Below, one piece after another: positions 25,101-35,730 of a stretch of 64,000 nucleotides of DNA. Numbering within the stretch: position 1 is the stretch's first letter; every line of letters begins with the position of its first letter. The notes beneath the pieces were generated by a model, which did no database searches, had not been told where the DNA came from, and saw nothing but the letters and a program-made list of their open reading frames with translations. A program made the position numbers and the translations under genes. The DNA is from Coturnix japonica (Eukaryota; Chordata; Aves; Galliformes; Phasianidae): positions 74,520,440-74,584,439 of the forward strand of contig NC_029519.1 in NCBI RefSeq assembly GCF_001577835.2. The letters are read 5' to 3'.

Positions 25101-28100
25101 AATGTTAAAAGCCCACAGCTCTAAAATATACCCCTCACTCTGTTGGTTAATATCTCTGATACATCCACTCACACAGCAATGTCTGAGCCAGTGCATCAAA
25201 GGAAAGCAAACAGGTTTCAAGGATAAAACATCAGCCAATTAAAGCCTATAAAAACCCAAATCAGCAATCACCACAAAAAGCAGGCATTATAACGTGAACT
25301 CCCCTAGTCACGACATACAAACCTGTAAAGCAAATCCTTGCAAGGGTCTGCAACAGCGATGGCCTTGACCTCCTCCAGCTGAAGAGGAGAAAACAAAGCA
25401 ACCTCTCCACGCTCAGAAATTGCTGCCCCAAAACTCTCTTCTGAGTTCCTTTGCCCTGATTTTCAGAGGTGGAGCAGTACGGAGGCACGGGCTTGGGAAA
25501 CAGGAGTGCACACACCTGCACATTTATAGCTTTGGGGTTTTTTATGTTGTGGAAGAAAATCTTCGGTACCTGCTGTCCTGGGAATAGAAGATCCTCCATG
25601 AGCCTTGAAGTCAATGCAGGACTCGTCACAGCAGATCACCGACCCGCAGCAGAACTTCGTATCTGTGGGGAAGAGAGTTCAGCAGAAGATTTTATGCAGG
25701 GAGGGAAATGAAGAGGAAAGCAAGAAACATTTCTGAGCAATCAAGGAGAAAGGTTAGCTGTACTTAGGCAAGGTTGTCTTATAATGTTCTAGATGAAGTG
25801 GGTTCAGTCCAGTTTGCAAACACTGGCCTTTGAAACAGCATGGAGAAATACGTTCCCTACGCAGTGCAGTCCCACCATCAACAACGTGAATAGGCCCATA
25901 AGCTTTCAACAACCTAACTCCTCAATGAAAACTACTCAGCCTTAAGCCATACAATATGACAGACGTTCTCATCTGGACATCTTTGCTGCCAGAAGTTCTC
26001 TGTCTTAAAAGGGATTCCAACCTCATCCAGTCCACCAAAGGACACTTTTCCTTCTTTTCTCACACCTGCCAAGTATTTCCATGACCGTTCAGTGCTTAGT
26101 GCATATTTTGATCATAAATCACTGCGTAAACACGGTGGGTCCTGAGGGTACTGGTTGCTTTACACAAGGAGAACCCACAGAAAACAAGAAAAAATGTCAG
26201 AAGTTTCTAAATGACAGCGAAACTGAAGTAATTTTTAAAAGAGAACCAGACCTTCCAAAGCTGAAGTCAAACTTGTGTGTCCCTCAGTCACATCTCACTC
26301 TAAGGCAAGGTCCTCAAAGCCAGAGTAGTACCTACAAGTATATAATGGGGAAAAATTTCCAGTTCTAAGACTCTGAATTAGCCACGACTTCTCCCCTCCT
26401 CCAAGAAAATGATCGGGTGCCCACGAGTCCACAGGTACCCAGATTTTTCACCAAATGAAGGTATTTGTGTACCTCAGGTTTTTCTTACTCCCTGCCGAGA
26501 TCCCACCATTTCGGCTGAGCTGATCTTACCACTTAGTCACACGAAAGCCCACTTGAGACCGAGAAGTCCTGAGCACAGCTAAGGCTCCTCAACATGGCTC
26601 TGCAGTCAGTTTGAGAGAGCAGCCACCCAGCTTTCATTTAAAGACATGGCCGGAGGAGGAGGGAGTGGTTGGAGTGGCATGAAAACAGCACCTGCCGCCA
26701 GGGCAACATGGTTTCAACTTCTCCCTGCTCAGATAGGTGTTGGGTTTGGACTCTGCCTCCAGGGCTAGTTTTGATTTTTATCCAGAGATGTTTTAACACA
26801 AAATGTTTAGTAAGCAGGTTTGGGAATGGTGCCAGATACCTGCTCCCCACCTCCATTCAGGGGAGGTCCCTACTGGTAAGCTGCAGTCAGGCTCCCACTT
26901 GCTTCTCCTCTCTGGCTTCTACGAATCCTTCTCAGCACTGTGGCACAACTTCAATAGGAAGGGCTGCGAGGTTGCCTACAGCCTGGGAAGGGACAGGTGG
27001 ATTTGAATATCCCTCAGGAGAAAGAGGACCCAAACCCAAATTCAACCACTTCTGAGAGAAGTATTGCAACCACTACGTTATTATACAAAAAACCACCACA
27101 CCAATCATTTGTATCTTAAGCAGCGAGCACACGGCTGTGAGATGAGGCTTTGGCAGCAGGGCAGGTTTGACTCCCCAGGCTGGGTTTAGAGCTTGCAAGT
27201 GTGGGAGCCACTCATGGGATGCAAGAAAGCTGGAATAGAGGATGGGTGCGAGAAGGACAGATGTTCATCTGATATAAGCCAGTGTCACCCTCTTGAAATC
27301 ACCAGGGATGCATCAGTTGCTATCACTTGAAGTTTTCACTCCTTACTTAGGTTAAAATGTCAAACCAAATCTCCAATATTGTCACCAAAGTCCTTTTACC
27401 TTGAATTTTTTTTTTGTTTAAGCTGGGACTGAAAACAGGCTGGGCTCCTCAACTGTTAAGTATATTAAAACACTATAATCCAACAGGCTGTTGAAACTTT
27501 ATGCAGTTTTACAAACCATCCCATCCTTAGTTTAGCTTCCTGCACCCTCTTCATCCTCAAACAAAAAACATTTAGCTGCAAAAATATAACTAAGAGGTTT
27601 CTTACAGGAATTTTTAAAGTAGCTGTTGGCCAACGCGTTTTTATCACAAACCAACCCAGTCTAAGTAACAGCTCCTTCTAAGATTAATTAGAAGAAAAGA
27701 GCATTTATATTATTAAGGAGCATGTATACACATGTGTTTTTAAATACTCCAAGCCTGATTTTCTTCAATTTTGTTGTTTCTTCCAATTCTTTAAACAAAA
27801 AAGCAGAAGAACAAAGCATTTATTTGGAAGCTGCAGATTAGCCATTGGAGAAAACGTGCACATTTTAATCTTATCGAAATACACTAACCTTAAAAATAGA
27901 AGCTATGTGGTAGAGAAGTGACACTTGTGATGAAATAGGAGGGTGTTTGGCTCTAAAACAGGACAGATGAGCAGGCTGGGTAAATGGAAACATTTGCAAT
28001 TCATTTTAGACACTTGTCAAGATTATCTCGTAGTTGGGTGTGCATAAGAGCTGCAGAATTTTTTGTGAATGGACCTGAAACAAAAGTCCAACACAAGATT

Positions 28101-31100
28101 TTGATTTAAATCTCAGGGACACAGTTATTAGTTTATCCAACAGCATCAAAAGGGAGCAGCAAGTTCCACTAAACCTCCTCCCACAAAAGCAGAAAGCCAC
28201 AGCTCACATTCAGCACCATTCCACACCGATGGCTTTTAGACAGTTTCCACTCAACAAAGTGATAATTTAGAAATCTCTGTCAATGAAACACAACCTCCTC
28301 GCTGGAATCCCACAGCTCTGAAGATTGCTGGTGGAGTTTAATATCCTATCATCCAGAGCATCAAAAAATGGGTTGGAAACTTGTGTTAGGAAGCAGCTGA
28401 ACAGAAATTAAATTCCTTGGGCTCCTCTTTCATTCTAGGAAAACAGAAGAACGTATCCTCCATTTTGATAACAGTGAGCAGAAGGACCCAAACAGCATAT
28501 GGTCCTTTCAGTCAAGCACCTGATCCATATGGACTGTATCTTCACTGACTCGCTGCAGCCATTTTTTCCATATCTGCAGTGGTTTGGGAGCCTTACAAAG
28601 TTTAGTGTTGCTTTTGCCATTTGAAGAACAGTGCTGACCAATCCTGCTTGAACCACACACATTATTTACTTACATATCCAGAAATTAATCATGCCATATG
28701 CCAGTACACGGTGAATGGCCAATACTGCTTTTCCAGCAGCACCTGCTACCCAATCCCATAACTGGTAAGGTATCATCATTCTCAGTCCCTTATTCAGTGG
28801 CAAACAAGCTGTTTCAGCTCAGCATTAACTCTTAACACTTTGGTGCAATTTGTTTTCTCAGACCCATGTCCATCATTTCCAAAAAAATTCAGGGAAGCAA
28901 AGATCTGTAAGAAAATCTTCCCTCCTGTGTAGCGTTCCTACAGCACCCACTACCACTCTGGACCTTCATGCCTTCGTACATCCTCAAACACTCAAGCTCC
29001 AGCTCTTAGGGGATGTATCCTTGGATACATCCATTCACCTCATCAATGAGAACTCCTTCATCAATGAGCCAGTCACTTCTGTGGTGGCAAGTTACAGATA
29101 AAATCTGAAGAAATACCCCCTCTAATTTACACATCTATCCAGATCAGTCATCAGAGGACCACAAGGTCCTTACCAACCCGGTGTTTAAGTTCTCCTGACA
29201 AGAAGCCACTCTGTATCTATGATCATTCTTGCAGCTTTTCTGTGTACCATTTCTACTTCTACTGTACTCAGGATAGTCATCACACTGTGCCAATGCTTGG
29301 GCTTGTCACGGATCTGCACAATCTGACTGTGTGCGTGTGTGTGAAGTCTTTAACATCCCATCAATATTTATGATCAATACTAATGATTGAGTTGATATTT
29401 TCCATGAACAGTCCACAATAATACCAATGTATTTTTCCTGAGTGCCTTCATCTCCATGTATACATAGGTTCTGTTTTCCACTTGTGTGCTACTTCACTGT
29501 TTTCTAGCTTGGGTGAGAAAATGGAGAATATTCAGTCATTTTTATGGACATTTTTACTTTTAACTACCTGAAATAATTCTTACGTTTTTCTCTCTCCTTT
29601 CTTTTCTAAAGCATTGGTAGATAATGTAACGGTAAAGGTACCAACAAGGACTTTTGCAGCTAGAGACTTCCCTGAGTTTGGAAAACTGATGATTCATTTC
29701 CTGCCCTCTGGGTTTGTTTATTTCACTTCTAGCTAATTAGAACCATAAGCAGTTCAAAACTGCACAAGTGCTTTTCCTTTTACTTTCTGAGAACTTAGCA
29801 GGTTTGATGGTCATTGGTAAGGAACAAGAAGTGCAACTATACCTTACCAACTAAATTGCCTTTACCCATGAGCTGGGTTTCAGAATACACAGATCTGTGG
29901 CAGCTTCCTTCTGCAAAACCTATTCTGGCATTTACCCAGTATATCATAGTGACTCTGCAAATTCATTTAAGTCCTTTAAGGTTCCATAAGTTTGCCCAAG
30001 GAAGGTTAGATTAACCATTGTACAGAGCTCCTAAAGCATCACATTTGCCACCAGCACTTGCCACAATGATTATTTAATTCATATTTAAAAATACCCAACT
30101 GTTTGACAACTCTTCATTTGGGAGCTTTGGGTGGCAACCATGGATACCATCTATTTTTATCAGTAGCACTATTATGCATTTTGCAGTTTGTTCTAAACCC
30201 ATCCCGCTGCCACTTCAATTTAAAGCAGTTCTTTAGACTCTTCCAGATACAAAAACACTCCAGAAGAGAAGGCTCTGTGAGTTCCTTTGTAATGATCAGT
30301 AAAGCAAAGATTTATTTAGCCTTTCTGTAACAGCCCTATGTTCTTTGAGTGTTCTTATTGCACTGCAATCATTTACCAAGCCAACAGATTGAGATGTTTC
30401 TACTCTTTGTGTGTTTGAAGGAGTTTTCTTATTGTTTCTGAGTATGGTGAGTCTTCCCTCAAGATCGATTTTCCCTGCCTTGTTTAACTTGCCTTATTTA
30501 ACTTGCCAGAACGTATGTTCTTTTCTGTTTTCTCTGTTCAGACTTGATCTCACTTTCTGACAATGTCTTTTCACTCCTAATATCTCTCTGCTCTTCCATT
30601 TAACAATACCAGCTCAAGCCTTTTAACAGAGCCAAAATAATTCTTTCAGCTCCTCTAATAACGTCTTCATGTTCTCTGCAAACCTCACTCTTTTAGCTGT
30701 TCCTTTTAACCACAAATCCATAAGAACCACTTCTATGCATTCTGCAGTCATTTCATGGAGCTGATTTTTTTCCTTAGCTGTGTTTGTCCCCATCACTATA
30801 CACTGCTATTGGTTAAAATGGATGTTGTCTTTTTCCTGCTGAACAATCTGTTTCACACTCATTCATCACTTTCTCTGCTGTCCCTTACATCAACTTCAGT
30901 CCTCTCCTCTTCTGGCTGTGCTGTTATCGTCATCGCCATTTCTCCCTTTCTTATGCAGCCAAAGGTCCTTTCTTCCCTTGGACTTCACTGAATAAACTCT
31001 TGATATTCTCAGACGAATGCAAACCTCTCCTCCAGATAAAACTGTTGCATTTGCCAAGAAGAGTCCATATTTCCAAAACAGAGTCCTCTGTTTTGATACA

Positions 31101-32061
31101 GAGAATTTTCCAGATGGCTTTAGACTACGTTTCAGTCATCACTCTGCAATAATACTAATTATGAGCTCATTCACCACCAATATCAACACACCCACCTCCT
31201 CATCTCTCAGAGATAAGAAATGGATTCTCTTAACCGTATTCTTTCTTTGTTTCCCAAACAGGAGTCCCTTGGAAGGACAATTTCCCGACACCTCCGATAC
31301 ACTTTGGATGACAATTGTAAGAGGCTTAGCATCTCTCATGTTTTTAAAACCACCAGAAGAAGAAGCAGTGACACAGATGACTGATTTTCATCCAGGAGAT
31401 TCTAACATTGTTCCACTGTCTCATGCATTTATTAGGAATTCATTTCCTTCTGGAGCCTCAAGGGAAATTTTGTAATCAGCACACCTGGTATGTATAGTAT
31501 AAATAATTAAGGGGATGCCCTCTCTAACGATCTATGCAGAAAGGCAGTTCTGCTGTAAGAAATGGCCTGGATCACAGACTCGTTAGAAGAAGGAATTAGA
31601 GTTTTGAAATCCTCTCAATTTTCAGATTCAAAAATCTCATGAACATTTACTTAACTGGGGGGAGTTGGGGCTCTATCTGATCCATAGGGGAACCTACTCA
31701 ACCAGTTTGTTCATGAGTTACATCAACATTATTCTTTCTACTCTGTCAGCAGAGATGGTGCTTTATCACCATTTTTGTATCCCAGAATATAACTTGTTGC
31801 TTGCCTTAACAAAAAGTTCATGACACCAATTAAGCTCACAATCACAAAAGAAAAATACTTGCCAATTTTGGCATTAGGCAAATCACAGAAAAACTGGCTG
31901 AGAACTCCTACATGCTCAGTTTTATCAATTAAAACATTTTTTGAGGACAGCAGAGCAGCTGCAGCCCAATCTGAAGACTTCTGAGGAGGCTTTTTGTGGG
32001 ACAAGAAGGATCCCTCACAACCTTCACAATCTGGGAGCTCCCTATAAAGCAGGGAATACAT
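22119..32061. other. Intergenic, no gene seen (about 9.9 kb)
   Basis: A long stretch without a recognisable gene or clear transposon. Open frames of 100-152 codons (23140-23472 minus, 23815-24192 minus, 25261-25629 minus, 26669-27055 plus, 31017-31475 plus) carry no motif I recognise. The plus strand is pyrimidine-rich from about 30400 to 31000. A perfect 10-bp inverted repeat lies at 29011-29032. Noncoding transcripts cannot be excluded. Confidence 0.45.
29011..29032. repeat. Perfect 10-bp inverted repeat
   Basis: GGATGTATCC and GGATACATCC are separated by TT. A small palindrome of unknown significance. Confidence 0.8.
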
Positions 32062-32390
32062 TGGTCACTCTGAAAGTAATGCCTCCTATTTGAAACCATG
32101 GAAACTACAGGGATGAAGAGCACAATAACACTATTTGATAGAGCAAATTCTCAGAGCAAATACAGAACTACTTTTCAGCATAGTCACCACCATTAGCTGC
32201 ACGTTTTCAACAGTGGTGATACACAGTTTTACAGCTGCAGTGTCAGTGATGTTGCTGGGAAATTGTTGGCCACACACTCCCTTCATTGATTTGAACTGAT
32301 ACAAGTCAGAAGGCACCAAATCCAGACTATCTGCTGGTTGCTCTAGGGCAGTCCAGCCTTCATCTGTATTTAATACATAAACTACAGATT
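32062..32390 (-). mobile_element. Mariner (Galluhop-like) DNA transposon remnant, 3' part
   Basis: It begins with the terminal-inverted-repeat-like TTGGTCACTCTGAAAGTAATG and GCCTCCTATTT (from about 32060). On the minus strand it reads a transposase C-terminal remnant with DLVPSDLYQFKSMKG and CGQQF, equivalent to the mariner consensus around SPDLAPSDYHLF, which holds the last catalytic Asp. The remainder of the transposase and the other terminal repeat are missing, so it cannot move. The Galluhop assignment is from memory of chicken mariner ends. Confidence 0.75.
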
Positions 32391-32860
32391 CCTCACTTGA
32401 AATCACTTTTTTTTTTCCCTCCAATACTCAAGATCTTCTTTAAAGCTTCTAAAACAAGCTCAGTCAAGGGAGAGCACCTCACTTGAGGCTGCCATCTGCA
32501 ATAGCAATGTGAAAGTACTGTGCAGTGGATGGCACACTTGTGATTTGGAACTCAGTCTGGCAGATAAAAGAGGTTAGACAGTTCATTTAAGTACATTTCT
32601 TCAGTATGTAACCAACATTAGTTCCAATAGTGAGATTTGCTCACCATCATTTCTTCTATTTCCCAAAACGCTGGCTGGACGTAAGCAGTTGGATGAAGGA
32701 AATCAGCTTCTCACAAAGGGTTTTGTTCTAAATTCTGGTCCCTTTTTTCAGCTAAAAAAAATCTAATGAGCAATTTATGGCCAAAAGATTGAATCTTAAA
32801 TGAACAAAAGCAGATGAACATGCAACTGTGATTATGTAAACATATTCCCATCCCTTTGAC
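32391..32860. other. Intergenic, no gene seen
   Basis: A poly-T run (32407-32417) follows the mariner remnant, then unique-looking sequence with no recognisable feature. Confidence 0.45.
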
Positions 32861-32869
32861 TTACTCAGT

Positions 32870-33020
32870 TACCTTAGGCCCATCAAAGTGCTTGCACTTT
32901 CTTCTAAAGCGATTAGATTTGAAAGGCCTAGGTCTAATTAAATCTATGGCTATTAATGTCAGCAAGCTGCGTTTCAATGGGATATAAAGCAAAGCGCTGT
33001 AATTAGCAAAATTTCTCCCT
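32870..33020. promoter_or_regulatory. Candidate noncoding regulatory block (TCF/homeodomain motifs)
   Basis: Contains CATCAAAG (TCF/LEF-like, 32881-32888), GCGATTAGATT (bicoid-type TAATC, reversed), GTCTAATTAAATC, CTATTAATG and TGTAATTAGC (all TAAT-core homeodomain words) within 150 bp. No repeat signature was seen. A role as an enhancer is inferred from motif density only. Confidence 0.3.
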
Positions 33021-33337
33021 AAAACCCTGAGCAGCTCTTATGTCTGTACACTGCTTTAAAAGGACTCTGTTGGGCTGCAATGATGCTCTCGCACAGGTTC
33101 TCTATAAGCAGAGCCTGGTGAAACATCACAGGGTTACGTGAGTTCTCTTAAGAATACTAAAAAAGAACACAGAGACCTTATCTGTCAGTTTAGAAAACAA
33201 AAAGCAGGAAACAGTTACCAAGACAGATGGATCCACACACCCTGTGCTACAACCCAGATTTATTTCAGTTCTGCCCTCCCGTCCTACCTGGAGCAGGAAG
33301 ATACAAGAGATCAGACTCATCGATACACAGAATTACC

Positions 33338-33517
33338 CAGGTTGGAAAAGACCTTGAAGATCATCAAGTCCAACCGCAGCCTAACCAGTACCGTAACTCT
33401 AACAGCCCTACACTAAATCATATCCCTGAGCACCACATCCAAACGGCTCTTAACCACAACCAGGGATGGCGATTCAACCACCTCCCTGGGGAGCCTATTC
33501 CACTACCTAACTACCAT
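33338..33517 (-). mobile_element. CR1 LINE fragment with 3' terminus
   Basis: The plus strand reads CACAGAATTACCCAGGTTGG, AAAAGACCTTGAAGATCATC, AAGTCCAACCGCAGCC and CCACCTCCCTGGGGAGCCTA, the reversed CR1 3' end. About 180 bp. Confidence 0.9.
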
Positions 33518-33645
33518 GAAGGCTGGAAAGGCCAATAATGTCATCCAGTTCAACTGGCAGCCCCTGCCTGCTGTAGACCACGTCCCTCAGTGCCACATCT
33601 CCACATTTATCAAACACCTCCAGTGACGGTGACCCCACCGTCTTA
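33518..33645 (-). mobile_element. Second CR1 3'-end fragment, abutting the first
   Basis: GGCTGGAAAGGCCAATAATG, TCATCCAGTTCAACTGGC and CAAACACCTCCAGTGACGGT restart the reversed CR1 terminal pattern immediately after the previous copy, in the same orientation. Confidence 0.75.
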
Positions 33646-33929
33646 GCTGTGGAAGTTGCACTTTGCTTTATGTAGACTCATTTGAGATCGCACCACCTGC
33701 CTACGAGGAGACATTTCCTATTTCATTCTAAAAGCTCTGCCCTCTCCTGTTGGTGTGATCATACCATGCAGACACACACTTACAGGAGAATAACAAGCCC
33801 ACAGCTGCAAACACCCTGGGTACTGATCTCTATCAGACCGTATAAAACAGCACTACGAGCTGCCTCTTGGGATTCTGCTGTAAAAGCAGTTGGAACTACA
33901 ATTAACAACAGCACATCCCGGGATAGGGA

Positions 33930-34060
33930 AAGACGCATAACTAGAAGCTAATTAGGAGGGCAAATACTGAAGCTTGTTAGCTGAGATGCTAATGAGAATT
34001 ATACTTGAGTGGCAGCAGCCGAACAATTCAGAGTTAATTAGGAACCTCAGCTGATAGTAC
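33930..34060. promoter_or_regulatory. Candidate noncoding regulatory block (repeated TAATTA motifs)
   Basis: AGCTAATTAGGAGG, GATGCTAATGAG, AACAATTC and GTTAATTAGG occur within 110 bp, spaced as in vertebrate conserved enhancers. No transposon signature was seen. Inference only. Confidence 0.3.
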
Positions 34061-35494
34061 GCTGCTCTTAAGAGCTTTCAAAACAAACAACTTGGAAAAG
34101 CTGTCCTGCAGCTGAGGATCCTGCACACCATGTCGGGGTGACTCGTGGGCATGGAGAACAACGCTCAGCCCTCAGGGTAAGTCAGCAGCAGCATATGGGA
34201 AGGGAAAGGCTTTGGTGGGAGGTGTGTGTCCCCGTGGCTTTGCTGCCCAGTGCTGCAGGATATGTTGCCATGAGCACTGCCAGAGCTGCTCGCCCTGCAA
34301 TGCAGCCCCCAGGCAGCGGAATGTTGGGCTCTGCCCCACTTTGTGCAGCAAGGAGGCAAAATATATACACACATATGTATATAAAAATCATAAATCAAGG
34401 GGCTTCAAGGGAGTAATCTTTCAGACATGGCAACATGGCAGCAATGAAGCGGGGGCCTTACCTGGGCTGAGCTGCATGGCTGAGTCCTGCTCTGAGCAGA
34501 GCAAGGCAGAGGGGCTGCGTGTTTAAATGTTTCCTCTGTGCCTGATTGGAAGCGCAGGAGCCAGTCAGGGCCAGGGGAGAGGCTGCTAAACTCAAAGGAG
34601 GTTGATTGCTTCAGGAAAAGAGTGGATACTGGAGAACCTGCACTGCTTCATTGAGAGCTGAAATACAGGAAAAGGTTCAAGTGTCGCACGGGAGGGAAAT
34701 TCAGAGGAACTGAGGGAATTTGCAGGCTTGCCCAGGCCCTGTTTGCATTAAAACTTGCTGTAATTTCAGCAAAGTCTGGTTTTGATTCAATGTATTGTAA
34801 CCAATCGCAAACCCATGTGGGTACTCTTAAACAGACTCAGCTTTGCAAGAGAATATCAGCGTAATTAGGATCTCGGTTAAAACAGGGAGAAGAGCCTCCA
34901 ACAATGATTTTAAAGCAGTGTAATTAAACAGATGTCAAAGTATAACTTCAGTCAAAGAAATGCAACTTTAAATGCAGAGTGACCCAGCAGTCAGAGGATG
35001 ATAGTGAGAGAGGATGGGGAACTGCACCTGTTGAAGTCTCATTATTTGTAATACAGCCTCATGTGAGGTTCCCATTGTGGCAGAAGGGTGTGAGTACAGA
35101 GCAGTAAGAGCCCATTTGCAAACCCAACCCCAGCTGTGATTTGTGCCCCAGTCCCTGGGTCACCATCTGGGGGTCTCCTTGCTCAGCAGGAAGGTCAGCT
35201 GCTCTGAGCACAGAGCATCGAAAGCCACTTGGCAACTCAAACCAGGCTAAATAAAAGGAAAAAGAATGCAAATGGAAGAAACTTGAATTAATCCTTTGGG
35301 GAAGATTCGCCTGTGGGGAACTAAGAGTATAGATAGCAATACCTGGCAGACAACCCTTGTAAACTGGCTCAGGTCCTAGAAAGAAGCCAGCCAGCACAGA
35401 GATCAAAGGGAGCTGCCTTCATCTCATTCTCAGGGCTTATTCCCTCTACCATCTCTCTCCCACCACTTAGTGTTCCTGGTAGGTTTTCCTCATA
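34061..35494. other. Intergenic, no gene seen
   Basis: Overlapping open frames on both strands at 34138-34526 and 35059-35406 have no recognisable homology. A TAATTA-containing stretch lies at about 34850-34935 (CGTAATTAGG, TGTAATTAAAC). Confidence 0.45.
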
Positions 35495-35730
35495 TCAAAG
35501 AGTACAACAAGGATCATTGAGTCCAACTCCCAGCTCCATGCAGGACCAACCCACACCCTGTGTCTGCAAGCACTGTCCAAATGCTCCTTGAGCTCCAACA
35601 GCTCAGAGCTGTGCCCGCTACCCTGGGCAGCCTGTTCCATACCCACTGCCCACTGGTGCAGAGCCTTTCCCTGATCCCCCATTCACGTGGCTGAAGCCAA
35701 ACCCTGACGCTGTATCTTCCCCCACATGCT
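35495..35730 (-). mobile_element. CR1 LINE fragment
   Basis: CAACAAGGATCATTGAGTCC, CAACTCCCAGCTCCATGCAG, ACCCTGGGCAGCCTGTTCCA and CTGATCCCCCATTCACG match a CR1 subfamily 3' region in reverse. Confidence 0.85.
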
